A stretch of 64,000 bases of DNA. It comes from an uncultured Lachnospiraceae bacterium. Lineage in GTDB: Bacteria; Bacillota; Clostridia; Lachnospirales; Lachnospiraceae. The first letter of the stretch is position 1, and each line of letters begins with the position of its first letter. Shown here in pieces: positions 8,104 to 16,593 of the stretch. Location: contig CAMUXE010000005.1 of the NCBI GenBank assembly GCA_947164605.1, positions 1 to 64,000 of the forward strand. Reading direction: 5' to 3'. The notes under the pieces were generated by a model. That model saw nothing but the letters and a program-made list of their open reading frames with translations, searched no databases and was not told where the DNA came from. The position numbers were made by a program, and so were the translations under genes.

Positions 8104-8112
8104 GATTCATGT
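8093..8112. repeat. Perfect 20-bp palindrome over the prp start codon
   Basis: ACATGAATCATGATTCATGT reads identically on both strands and contains the prp ATG. In the mRNA it could fold into a short hairpin or pair between transcripts. No known repressor site of this sequence comes to mind. Confidence 0.6.
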
Positions 8113-8118
8113 TCCAAA

Positions 8119-8427
8119 TTAAGCATTGATCTTTTCAATCTTAACCTGTGTGAAGATCTGTCTGTGACCGTTCTTCTTGTGATAACCTGTCTTTGGCTTA
8201 AATCTGTAAACTACAACCTTCTTGCCCTTAACTTCGTCAACGACACTAGCTGTAACAGAAGCTCCAGCGACTGTTGGATCACCAACCTTAGCCTCTCCGT
8301 TATTAACGAAAAGTACCTGATCAAATGTAACAGTCTCACCAGCGTTAACATCAAGCTTCTCAACGTTAATCACATCGCCTTCTTTAACTGTGTACTGTTT
8401 ACCACCTGTTGCTATGATTGCGTACAT
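8119..8427 (-). CDS. rplU: 50S ribosomal protein L21
   Basis: The 102-residue protein begins MYAIIATGGKQYTV and ends with the expected RQIFTQVKIEKI segment, typical of L21. I chose ATG 8427, which has AAGGAGG at ideal distance; a longer in-frame extension to 8502 would start in the untranslated leader. It heads the rplU-prp-rpmA operon. Transcription starts at a strong promoter (8510-8538) and gives a leader of about 75 bases with a hairpin. Confidence 0.97.
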   Translation of the reverse strand: MYAIIATGGKQYTVKEGDVINVEKLDVNAGETVTFDQVLFVNNGEAKVGDPTVAGASVTASVVDEVKGKKVVVYRFKPKTGYHKKNGHRQIFTQVKIEKINA

Positions 8428-8503
8428 ATGGTTCCTCCTTAAATAAATACTCGCCAGTTTTGGGGGGATAAAATCCACTTGTGCCCTAACTGTGCGGCAC
8501 ACA
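8428..8503 (-). promoter_or_regulatory. Structured rplU 5' leader, L21-leader candidate
   Basis: Between the predicted start site and the rplU ribosome-binding site lies a hairpin with TGTGCC pairing with GGCACA, followed by a stretch of Cs and As. Many Firmicutes have an autoregulatory L21 leader at this place. Position and hairpin fit, but I cannot confirm the consensus by eye. Confidence 0.4.
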
Positions 8504-8509
8504 AAAAAT

Positions 8510-8538
8510 ATATTACTTTATAGTGGCCTATTTGTCAA
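8510..8538 (-). promoter_or_regulatory. Promoter of rplU-prp-rpmA
   Basis: A perfect TTGACA (8538-8533) is followed after 17 bp by TAATAT (8515-8510), giving a strong vegetative promoter as expected for ribosomal genes. Confidence 0.8.
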
Positions 8539-8546
8539 TATAGAAA

Positions 8547-9223
8547 TTAATTTTTTTCATTTTCATAATGCTTTAAATATGAAACCAAAATACTTACAGC
8601 CACAAGCATCATAATTAACTCACTGATAGGCTGAGCCCATATTAGACCCTTAAAGCCAAAAGTCCAATTTAAGACTAAGAGCAGCGGTATATATAGTATG
8701 AGCTGTCTTATCAGGGTGATAAAGAAAGCAAACTGTGGCTTTCCCATAGCCTGAAAGGCCATCCTGCACATAGAAGTCGCACCCACAAAAGGCAGAATAC
8801 ACATGAGAGCCCTGAGCACCTTGACGCCTATTCCTATAACCTCAACATTGTCCGAAAATATGGCAATTAATTCCTTGGCAAATATACCAAAGACCATCAT
8901 GACGCTGACTTCGATGCAAGTGACTATGATAATTCCAGCTTTTAAAATTTCCAGCATTCTCTTATAGTTTTTAGAGCCAAAATTAAAGCCAAAAATTGGC
9001 TGAGTTCCAGCAGCAAAGCCTTGATATATATAATTTCCAAAGGTAAGTATCTTCTGAGCAAGTCCCACAGCTGCAATAGTAAGCTCGCCGTAAGCTACAG
9101 CATCATACCTGCAATAAGCGGTATTCCCATCTTAGAGACGGCTTTATAGGGATTTTCCTGACTCATGGTAAAAATTCTTTTATCGTTTTTTATTGATTCG
9201 TTTTTTATTGATTCGTCTGTCAT
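8547..9223 (-). pseudogene. MATE family multidrug efflux pump, internally deleted
   Basis: A start at 9223 (after GAGG) encodes a normal MATE beginning up to IPLIAGMML, then a stop (TAG). In another frame, directly at that point, the sequence resumes with AYGELTIAAVGLAQKI and continues to 8547 with about 180 residues typical of the C-terminal half of MATE transporters (FNFGSKNYKR, MGKPQFAFF). Intact members have about 450 residues, so roughly half the gene has been lost and the junction is out of frame. The remnant has several membrane segments but no complete transport path. It may have come from a paralogue or a past resistance gene. A 15-bp tandem duplication near the N-terminus repeats ESIKN. 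Confidence 0.85.
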
Positions 9224-9232
9224 ATATTCCTC

Positions 9233-9262
9233 AAAAAAAACATGGGGCTCCAAGGCCCCATG
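9233..9262 (-). terminator. Terminator after ilvA
   Basis: CATGGGGC pairs perfectly with GCCCCATG around a six-base loop, followed on the minus strand by eight Ts. It separates ilvA from the broken MATE gene. Confidence 0.9.
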
Positions 9263-9307
9263 CATAATTAAAAGTAATTATTCAAATATTTAAAAAATCA
9301 AATATTA

Positions 9308-10531
9308 TTAGATATTAACTCTTACAAACTTAGGTCTTAAGCCTTCTTTTTCAAGAGCTTCATAGATCTGATTCTTATGCTCTTCACCGAAAGCCTCAAC
9401 AGTTACTCTGAGCTCTACTGTAGCATTACGGTTGATGCTTACGAACTGGTTGTGCTCAAGCTTGATTACATTACCATTAGCATTTGCAATGATAGATGAA
9501 ACCTTAACAAGCTGACCTGGCTTATCTGGAAGAAGTACAGATACTGTAAATATTCTGCTTCTAGCTACAAGTCCCTGCTGAACTACGCTTGACATTGTGA
9601 TTACATCCATATTACCGCCTGAAAGGATACATACAACCTTCTTATCCTTTGCGTCGAGCTGCTTGAGAGCTGCAACAGTAAGTAATCCTGAGTTCTCAAC
9701 AATCATCTTATGGTTCTCAACCATATCAAGGAAAGCAACTACCAAATCCTCATCAGGAACAGTGATTATTCCATCAATATTCTTCTGAAGATATGGGAAA
9801 AGCTTTGTTCCAGGTGTCTTAACCGCAGTACCATCTGCTATTGTTGATACACTAGGAAGTGTAGTAACCTCACCAGCCTCAAGTGAAGCCTGTAAGCAAT
9901 TAGCGCCTGCTGGCTCAACAGCTATAACCTTTATCTTTGGATTGAGCAACTTGGCAAGTGTTGATACACCTGTTGCAAGTCCACCTCCGCCAACTGGTAC
10001 AAGAATATAATCAACTGTTGGAAGCTCTTTGATAATCTCCATAGCAATAGACCCCTGTCCTGTTGCAACATCAAGATCATCAAAAGGATGAACGAATGTA
10101 AGACCCTGCTCATTAGCTAACTGAATTGCGTAATCACATGCCTCATCATAGACATCACCGTGAAGTATTACTTCAGCGCCATAGCCCTTAGTTCTGTTAA
10201 CCTTAATAAGAGGAGTTGTAGTTGGCATTACTACAGTAGCCTTAACTCCATACTTCTTTGCTGCATAAGCAACACCCTGAGCATGGTTACCAGCTGAAGC
10301 TGTGATAAGTCCTCTCTGTCTTTCTTCATCAGACATAGTACTAATCTTATAGTAAGCACCTCTTAATTTATAAGCACCTGTGTACTGCATATTTTCAGGC
10401 TTAAGATATACCTTATTGCCATTGCCGTACTGAGTACCGAAAAATTCGCTGTGAATAAGGCTAGTGTCGAGTGTTACCTCTTTAACCTTCTCAGCAGCTT
10501 CTTCAAATTTTTTCAGACTTAGCTCTTCCAT
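9308..10531 (-). CDS. ilvA: Threonine ammonia-lyase with C-terminal ACT domain
   Basis: The 407-residue enzyme has the PLP lysine at Lys55 (TGAYKLRGA), the glycine-rich phosphate loop VGGGGLATG, and a single ACT-like domain from about residue 325. It deaminates threonine to 2-oxobutyrate, the first step to isoleucine, or serves in threonine breakdown. The single C-terminal ACT domain and length match the roughly 400-residue form of clostridia and actinobacteria, so biosynthetic or catabolic use cannot be told from sequence. It has its own promoter and terminator. Confidence 0.93.
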   Translation of the reverse strand: MEELSLKKFEEAAEKVKEVTLDTSLIHSEFFGTQYGNGNKVYLKPENMQYTGAYKLRGAYYKISTMSDEERQRGLITASAGNHAQGVAYAAKKYGVKATVVMPTTTPLIKVNRTKGYGAEVILHGDVYDEACDYAIQLANEQGLTFVHPFDDLDVATGQGSIAMEIIKELPTVDYILVPVGGGGLATGVSTLAKLLNPKIKVIAVEPAGANCLQASLEAGEVTTLPSVSTIADGTAVKTPGTKLFPYLQKNIDGIITVPDEDLVVAFLDMVENHKMIVENSGLLTVAALKQLDAKDKKVVCILSGGNMDVITMSSVVQQGLVARSRIFTVSVLLPDKPGQLVKVSSIIANANGNVIKLEHNQFVSINRNATVELRVTVEAFGEEHKNQIYEALEKEGLRPKFVRVNI

Positions 10532-10603
10532 CTCTAGCTTCCTTTCACTACATTTAATAATTATGCATTCTTTTTTGACTAATGTCGTAAAATGAACTTT
10601 TTA

Positions 10604-10632
10604 ATTATAATTCAAGATATATAAAAATTCAA
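10604..10632 (-). promoter_or_regulatory. Promoter of ilvA
   Basis: TTGAAT (10632-10627), 17 bp, and TATAAT (10609-10604). The leader of about 65 bases before ilvA is AT-rich and shows no T-box features. Confidence 0.65.
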
Positions 10633-10652
10633 TAGAACATTTAATAGCATTT

Positions 10653-11903
10653 TTACTTCTTCTTTTTAAAGAAGGAGAAGAATCCTCCACTCTTCTTAGG
10701 TGCTTCATCTTCTTCAACTGACTCTTCTTCAGCTGATTCTTCCTCAGCCGACTCAGCTTCAACTGACTTTTCTTCAGCTGTCTCTTCTTGAGCTGTCTCT
10801 TGCTTTTCAGTCCCATCTCCAAGCTTTTCAGCAAGATCTGAATCTTCTGCAACTTCAGCTTTTTCTTCTCTTTCTTCAACTTCCTCTTTCTCTTCGCTTT
10901 CAAGCTCTTGAGCCTCATTAGAAGAATTTAGAGCACCGACTAAGTGCTTATTGATTTCCTCTTCAAGGTCATCATCTTTATCATCTTCAGAATCCAAATC
11001 AAAAAGAGCATTTACAAAGGTTTCAGAATTGAACTTTTGCAAGTCGCTAACCTGTTCACCCACACCAATATATTTGACCGGAATGCCCAGTTCAGCCTGA
11101 ATTGCAACCGCAATACCGCCCTTGGCAGTTCCGTCCATCTTGGTAAGAATGATACCGGTAATATCTGTGACTTCCTTAAATTCTCTGAGCTGAGACAGGG
11201 CATTCTGTCCTGTAGTTGCATCGAGAACTATAAGATTCTCCCTGTAAAGATTGCCAGCTTCCCTGCTAATAACCTTATCTATTTTCTGCAATTCAGCCAT
11301 AAGATTTTTCTTGTTGTGAAGTCTGCCCGCTGTATCACAGAGCAAAACATCAGCATTTCTTGCATGAGAAGCCTGAATTGCATCATATATTACTGCAGCA
11401 GGATCAGAGCCCTCAGTCTGGGCAATAATATCGGCACCTGTTCTCTTTGACCACTCAGTGAGCTGCTCAATAGCTGCTGCTCTAAATGTATCTGCTGCTG
11501 CCATTACAACCTTCTTATTCTGAGCCCTAAGTAATCCAGCCAACTTTCCAACAGATGTAGTTTTTCCTACTCCATTAACGCCTATTAACATAACTATAGA
11601 TCTCTGATTTTCAAAGTCATAGGCATTAGGTCCCAAGTCCATCTTTTCCTTAATTGAATTGATAAGCAGCTGCTTGCAATCCTTTGGATCTCTTATTCCC
11701 TCTTCTTTTACTTTCGCTCTTAAATCCTCAAGGATTTCATCAGTAGCCCTTACTCCTATATCGCCCATAATAAGGGTTTCTTCGAGCTCATCATAAAAGT
11801 CATCATCTATCTTTGAGAATGATGAAAATACGGAATCAATTCCGCCAACTATAGAATCTCTGGTCTTTGAAAGGCCAGATTTTAATCTGTCAAATAATCC
11901 CAT
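10653..11903 (-). CDS. ftsY: FtsY, signal recognition particle receptor, with acidic C-terminal tail
   Basis: The NG core occupies about residues 1-303: P-loop GVNGVGKTT, DTAGRLHNK, TKMDGTAKGG. FtsY docks SRP-ribosome complexes at the membrane using GTP. Unlike the usual arrangement, where the acidic A region precedes the core, this protein has a 113-residue tail after the core (about 304-416), rich in Glu and Ala with repeats of EESAEEES type, ending in SGGFFSFFKKKK. The last residues could form an amphipathic, basic membrane contact. The gene follows smc by 25 bases, in the rnc-smc-ftsY order usual for Firmicutes. Confidence 0.96.
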   Translation of the reverse strand: MGLFDRLKSGLSKTRDSIVGGIDSVFSSFSKIDDDFYDELEETLIMGDIGVRATDEILEDLRAKVKEEGIRDPKDCKQLLINSIKEKMDLGPNAYDFENQRSIVMLIGVNGVGKTTSVGKLAGLLRAQNKKVVMAAADTFRAAAIEQLTEWSKRTGADIIAQTEGSDPAAVIYDAIQASHARNADVLLCDTAGRLHNKKNLMAELQKIDKVISREAGNLYRENLIVLDATTGQNALSQLREFKEVTDITGIILTKMDGTAKGGIAVAIQAELGIPVKYIGVGEQVSDLQKFNSETFVNALFDLDSEDDKDDDLEEEINKHLVGALNSSNEAQELESEEKEEVEEREEKAEVAEDSDLAEKLGDGTEKQETAQEETAEEKSVEAESAEEESAEEESVEEDEAPKKSGGFFSFFKKKK

Positions 11904-11928
11904 AATACCTTCCTTTTCAATTCACATC

Positions 11929-14900
11929 TTACTTACTTGGCTTATCGTCCAAGTCTGCCTCTATCAGATCAACAGAAACAAGAGTAGATACACCCTTTTC
12001 CTGCATGGTGATTCCGTAGAGTCTATCCGCAGCAGTCATAGTTCCTCTTCTGTGAGTAATTACAATAAACTGTGTATGAGCTGTGAGCTTATGCAGATAA
12101 TTAGCATATCTTCCAACATTGCTATCATCAAGAGCAGCCTCGATCTCATCCAGGAGACAGAAAGGAGATGGCTTTAAGTTCTGAATAGCAAAGAGAAGGG
12201 ATATAGCAGTGAGCGCCTTTTCTCCACCCGAAAGCTGCATCATATTCTGAAGCTTTTTTCCTGGTGGCTGTGACTCAATCGTGATGTTGGCATCAAGTAT
12301 ATCAGCCTCCTCGTCAAGTCTGATTGTACCTTTACCACCTCCAAAGAGTTCTTTAAATACCTTTGAAAACTCAAGCTTTATCTCCTCAAACTTTTCAGTA
12401 AATTGCTTGCGCATACCTGCATCCAAGTCATCAATAACCTGCTTGAGGGAATCAGTAGCCTCAATCAAATCATCATGCTGCTTCTTTAAGAATTCGTATC
12501 TCTCGCTAACCTCATTGTACTGTTCAACAGAATTGACATTAACTGGTCCCAGTGCCCTGATAGAGTTCTTAAGATTTCTGATTTCTTTTTTCATAGCATT
12601 GAGATCATTGAATTCAGGGTTCTTGAGTTCAAGAGCATAATTGTAGGTGAGCTCATACTCCTGCCACATGTAATCAACAAGATTGTCCTGAGTCTCCTGA
12701 TATTTTTCAAGAGCATCAGAGAGTCTGTAAGACTCCTTGTCGAGGTCACCAATCTGATTTCTCAAATCTTCTCTCAAATCCAAGAATTGCTTATGATTCT
12801 TGTTCTTTTCATCTCTAGATAACTTGAGCTGATTTATCTTTTGACTTAAATCATTGTTCAATTCAAGGCTATTATTTGATTCTTCTTTAAGAAGCTCAAT
12901 CTGATCATTCTTATCCTTAATTGAGGCCAGAGCCTGACTAATTTTAGCCTTAAGTTCCTCCTTCTCCTCAATAAGAGTCTGACTTTCAGCCTTAAGTCTA
13001 GACACATTTTCAAGGATAAAGCCCTTCTTCTGACTGATTGTCTCAAAGGCAAGCCTGATATTTGCATTTCCTTCAGTATATTCAGTCTGCTCTTTTTTAA
13101 CCTTTTCAAGTTCATCAGTCAAAGCAAGAGAGCTATTCTTGAGTTCTTCTGTCTTAGAATCACTCTGGCCAGCCTTGAGATTAACCTCTTTCATTGATGA
13201 ATCAATTTCATCGAGCTGATCCTTAACCTCAGCCATTTTGCTTGACTGATCACTGTATGAGGCAACAATCTCCTTCTTCTTCGAACTTGCATTAGAAAGG
13301 TTCATCTGAGCTGTATTTCTGTCGACCTGAGCCTGACGAAGAACCTTATTTTCCTCATCGAGCTGAAGTCTCAAATCACTAACCTCTTTACGAAGTGAGC
13401 TTGCAGCCTCCTTAGACTCATTGAATTCCTTGCTACTATTGTTGACCTCAACCTTTAACTCTTCAATCTCTCTTCTTCTACCTAAAAGATTTCCAGCATT
13501 CTTAAAAGCACCACCAGTCATAGATCCGCCTGGATTTAACTGTTCGCCCTCAAGAGTAACAATTCTTAATGAGTGCTTATATTTTCTAGCAATTGCAAGG
13601 GCATTGTCGATGTTGTCCACAACAAGAATTCTTCCCAAAAGAAAATCTATCAACTTCTCATATTCATAGGAAACCCTGACAAGTTTATTAGCTACGCCAA
13701 TTGCTCCCTTTTCCTTAGTACAAGCATCACCATTGAGAGTATTTCTGGCATTTATAGCATTTAAAGGCAAGAAAGTAGCCCTTCCCAGACGATTTTGTTT
13801 TAAGTAGGAGATAAGATTTTTAGCTGTATTTTCATTGTCAGTGACAATATTCTGAATAGCACCTCCGAGTGCAGTCTCAATAGCTGTCTCGTATTTTTTC
13901 TCAACCTTTACAATGTCTGCAATTACACCAAGGATTCCAGGGTTCTGGCTTTTGAGTTCCATAACCTTTTTGATAGAATTTCCATATCCATCATACTTCT
14001 CAGTGATTGCCACCAAAGACTCTAATCTAGACTTTGCTCTATGATACTCACTCTGAAGTTTTTCAGCCTTAGTCGAGAGGGCAGATATCTGATTTCTCTT
14101 GTTTTGAATACTGTCATTAATCTCTTTAATCTTGGAATTAATAGCATTTACATTCTCATCCGCTTTGATCAAATCATCCCTAAAACCAAGTATAATCTGA
14201 TCCTGGTCAGCTTCAAGTGACTTAGCTGCTAATATCTGGCTGCTAAGCTCTGCTTTTCTGATTCCAAGCTGCTCGCTCATAGCCTTCAAACGCTCAATTT
14301 CAGCCAAACCCTTAGATTTAACTTCCATAAGTGAATAAATCTCGTTCTGATTGGCAAGCAACTTAGCGTTGATCTGGTCAATTCTTTCAGCGTATTCGCT
14401 TGTCTTGCCGTCACTCACTTTAAGGCTTTCCTGATAGTCATATAAGTCTTGATCTAAGTTCTGACTCTCAGTATTATAGTCTTCAATTTGCTTATTTTTG
14501 GCATCTAAATCATTGGTGATGGCTTGGATTCTTGCCTCAGCATTTTCCTTATCCTTGTTAAAAGCATTTACCTGCTCTATACAAACCTTGATATCACCTT
14601 CGATTTCCTGCTTTTTTGAGTTAGCTTCAGTAAGGCTGGTGTTGGACTCATCAATTTCCTGATTAATCTCTTCAATTTCAGCCTCAAGTCTCTCATACTC
14701 TTCATTAGTACTCTCAAACTTTTCCTTGGCCTCGCTCATATTATGGCTTACAATATCGATCTTAGTGCTGACATCAGCCAAGTTTTCCCTCAACTGATCT
14801 GACTCAATAAGAAAGGCATTTACATCTCTAACTTTTAAATCATCCCTGAGATTGAGATACTTTCTAGCCTTTTCTGACTGCTCTTTAAGCGGGCCAACCT

Positions 14901-15501
14901 GCTTTTCAAGTTCGCTCAATATGTCATTAACTCTGACAAGATTGTCCTTCTCATTCTCAAGCTTCTTTATTGATGCAGCTTTTCTTCTCTTAAACTTTAC
15001 AATTCCAGCAGCCTCATCAAAAAGCTCTCTTCTCTCATCAGGTTTGCCAGAAAGAATCTTATCAATCTGACCCTGACCGATTATAGAATAGCCCTCTTTA
15101 CCAATACCTGTATCGTAAAAAAGCTCAGAAATATCCTTTAATCTGCATGAATTGCCATTAATCTGATACTCAGACTCTCCAGATCTAAAGACCTTTCTTG
15201 TGACCTTAACTTCATCATAGTCTATGTCAAGAACATGATCTGAATTGTCAAATGTTATGGATACATAGGCGTAGCTCAAAGGTTTACGAAGTTCTGTACC
15301 AGCGAAGATAACATCTTCCATCTTTGTTCCTCTGAGCTGTTTAGCACTCTGTTCTCCAAGAACCCAGCGCACAGCATCAGCTACATTGGACTTACCTGAA
15401 CCATTAGGTCCAACAATACCAGTGATACCGTTATGAAACTGGAATAATATTTTATTAGCAAAAGATTTAAATCCCTGTATTTCAATACTTTTAAGATACA
15501 T
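11929..15501 (-). CDS. smc: SMC chromosome condensation and segregation ATPase
   Basis: This 1190-residue protein has Walker A GPNGSGKSN (32-40), two long coiled-coil arms, a hinge (about 515-640 with GGAIQNIVTDNE and GGSMTGGAF), the ABC signature LSGGEKALTAISLLFAI, and Walker B CLLDEIEAALDD. SMC with ScpA and ScpB loads at the origin and aligns chromosome arms. It starts directly after the rnc stop and is followed by ftsY. Length and motifs are complete. Confidence 0.98.
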   Translation of the reverse strand: MYLKSIEIQGFKSFANKILFQFHNGITGIVGPNGSGKSNVADAVRWVLGEQSAKQLRGTKMEDVIFAGTELRKPLSYAYVSITFDNSDHVLDIDYDEVKVTRKVFRSGESEYQINGNSCRLKDISELFYDTGIGKEGYSIIGQGQIDKILSGKPDERRELFDEAAGIVKFKRRKAASIKKLENEKDNLVRVNDILSELEKQVGPLKEQSEKARKYLNLRDDLKVRDVNAFLIESDQLRENLADVSTKIDIVSHNMSEAKEKFESTNEEYERLEAEIEEINQEIDESNTSLTEANSKKQEIEGDIKVCIEQVNAFNKDKENAEARIQAITNDLDAKNKQIEDYNTESQNLDQDLYDYQESLKVSDGKTSEYAERIDQINAKLLANQNEIYSLMEVKSKGLAEIERLKAMSEQLGIRKAELSSQILAAKSLEADQDQIILGFRDDLIKADENVNAINSKIKEINDSIQNKRNQISALSTKAEKLQSEYHRAKSRLESLVAITEKYDGYGNSIKKVMELKSQNPGILGVIADIVKVEKKYETAIETALGGAIQNIVTDNENTAKNLISYLKQNRLGRATFLPLNAINARNTLNGDACTKEKGAIGVANKLVRVSYEYEKLIDFLLGRILVVDNIDNALAIARKYKHSLRIVTLEGEQLNPGGSMTGGAFKNAGNLLGRRREIEELKVEVNNSSKEFNESKEAASSLRKEVSDLRLQLDEENKVLRQAQVDRNTAQMNLSNASSKKKEIVASYSDQSSKMAEVKDQLDEIDSSMKEVNLKAGQSDSKTEELKNSSLALTDELEKVKKEQTEYTEGNANIRLAFETISQKKGFILENVSRLKAESQTLIEEKEELKAKISQALASIKDKNDQIELLKEESNNSLELNNDLSQKINQLKLSRDEKNKNHKQFLDLREDLRNQIGDLDKESYRLSDALEKYQETQDNLVDYMWQEYELTYNYALELKNPEFNDLNAMKKEIRNLKNSIRALGPVNVNSVEQYNEVSERYEFLKKQHDDLIEATDSLKQVIDDLDAGMRKQFTEKFEEIKLEFSKVFKELFGGGKGTIRLDEEADILDANITIESQPPGKKLQNMMQLSGGEKALTAISLLFAIQNLKPSPFCLLDEIEAALDDSNVGRYANYLHKLTAHTQFIVITHRRGTMTAADRLYGITMQEKGVSTLVSVDLIEADLDDKPSK

Positions 15502-16194
15502 TTACTTTTTCCTCAACTCAAGAATTGCCTGATAAGCTGCCTGCTGTTCTGCAGCCTTCTTAGTATGTCCCTTTGCTGTGACATCGAACATATCCTCAAC
15601 ATAGGCCCTCATGGTAAATGTCTTGTCATGGTCTGGGCCTTCCTCAGATACAAACTCATAGCTAATTTCCTTATTTTGAGCCTGTACCATTTCCTGCAAA
15701 ATAGTCTTGCTGTCATAAAAGAGAGTCTTATTCTCCAAATCATTTAAGATAAAGCTGTGAATAAAGGTCTTTGCAGCCTCAAATCCGCCATCTAGAAATA
15801 TTGAGCCAATAACAGCCTCACAGGCATCAGAAACAATAGAGTCCCTCTTTCTTCCTCCAGTGTGCTCCTCGCCCTTACCAAGATAGATATAATCTGCCAG
15901 GTCAAATGCTTTTGCACAGAGGGCCAGTGTTGGTTCACATACAATACTAGCTCTTAATTTAGACATCTTGCCCTCACTGTAGTCTGGATAAGTCTTATAG
16001 ATGTACTCGCTGGACACCAGTTCAAGAACCGCATCTCCAAGATATTCCAGCCTCTCATTGTGGCTTAAGTTCTTGATTCTGACCTCGTTTACATAAGAGG
16101 AGTGTGACAGGGCATTCTTAAGAATTGCCTGATCCTTATACTTGTAGCCAATTTTTTCTTCAAAACTACCTAAATCTTTATTAATTGCTCCCAT
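15502..16194 (-). CDS. rnc: Ribonuclease III
   Basis: The 230-residue enzyme has the signature NERLEYLGDAVLELV, the second acidic cluster DACEAVIGSIFLDGG, and a C-terminal double-stranded-RNA-binding domain ending KKAAEQQAAYQAILEL. It processes rRNA precursors and double-stranded RNA. The stop codon abuts the smc start, indicating co-translation. A terminator separates it from acpP upstream, so part of the transcription may come from read-through. Confidence 0.97.
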   Translation of the reverse strand: MGAINKDLGSFEEKIGYKYKDQAILKNALSHSSYVNEVRIKNLSHNERLEYLGDAVLELVSSEYIYKTYPDYSEGKMSKLRASIVCEPTLALCAKAFDLADYIYLGKGEEHTGGRKRDSIVSDACEAVIGSIFLDGGFEAAKTFIHSFILNDLENKTLFYDSKTILQEMVQAQNKEISYEFVSEEGPDHDKTFTMRAYVEDMFDVTAKGHTKKAAEQQAAYQAILELRKK

Positions 16195-16266
16195 ACTTAC
16201 TTTGGACCCTTACAAAAGCTTTAAAAAGGCTTAAAAATTTTGCAAGAGCCTAAATACCATCCTTTC

Positions 16267-16297
16267 AAAAAATAAACCCGGTGAAAATCACCGGGTT
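16267..16297 (-). terminator. Terminator between acpP and rnc
   Basis: AACCCGGTGA and TCACCGGGTT form a perfect 10-bp stem, followed on the minus strand by TATTTTTTG. Confidence 0.85.
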
Positions 16298-16333
16298 ATT
16301 AAAATTTCTAATTTAAAAAATTTTCATTCAAAA

Positions 16334-16561
16334 TTAGATAGCTGCCTTAATCTGCTCAACAGCGTCTGCAACAGAAACAATCTTCTCAGTTGCATCGTCT
16401 GGGATAGTAATCTTGAACTCATCCTCGATTCCCATAACGATCTGAAGCACATCAAGTGAATCAGCGCCAAGGTCCTTAACGAATTCTGTCTCCATTGTAA
16501 CCTTTGACTCATCAATTTTCATTACATCTGCAATTATCTTCTGAATCTTTTCGAACTCCAT
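16334..16561 (-). CDS. acpP: Acyl carrier protein
   Basis: The 75-residue acidic protein carries the phosphopantetheine attachment site at Ser35 in GADSLDVLQ. It carries growing acyl chains in fatty-acid synthesis and supplies acyl groups to PlsX. It follows plsX by 32 bases, in the plsX-acpP-rnc-smc order of Firmicutes. The terminator after it suggests higher expression of plsX-acpP than of rnc. Confidence 0.97.
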   Translation of the reverse strand: MEFEKIQKIIADVMKIDESKVTMETEFVKDLGADSLDVLQIVMGIEDEFKITIPDDATEKIVSVADAVEQIKAAI

Positions 16562-16593
16562 ATTATCTCCTTTCCGCAGCCTAGCCGCGCTTA

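Noticed and set aside
10532-10652. T-box or attenuator before ilvA
   Set aside because: The leader is short and AT-rich, without T-box sequence or a terminator-antiterminator pair.
10601-10918. Lys/Leu-rich frame within ftsY
   Set aside because: It is a shadow of the repetitive acidic tail of FtsY in another frame.
16195-16333. Small gene between rnc and acpP
   Set aside because: The gap contains a terminator and AT-rich sequence, with no frame preceded by a ribosome-binding site.
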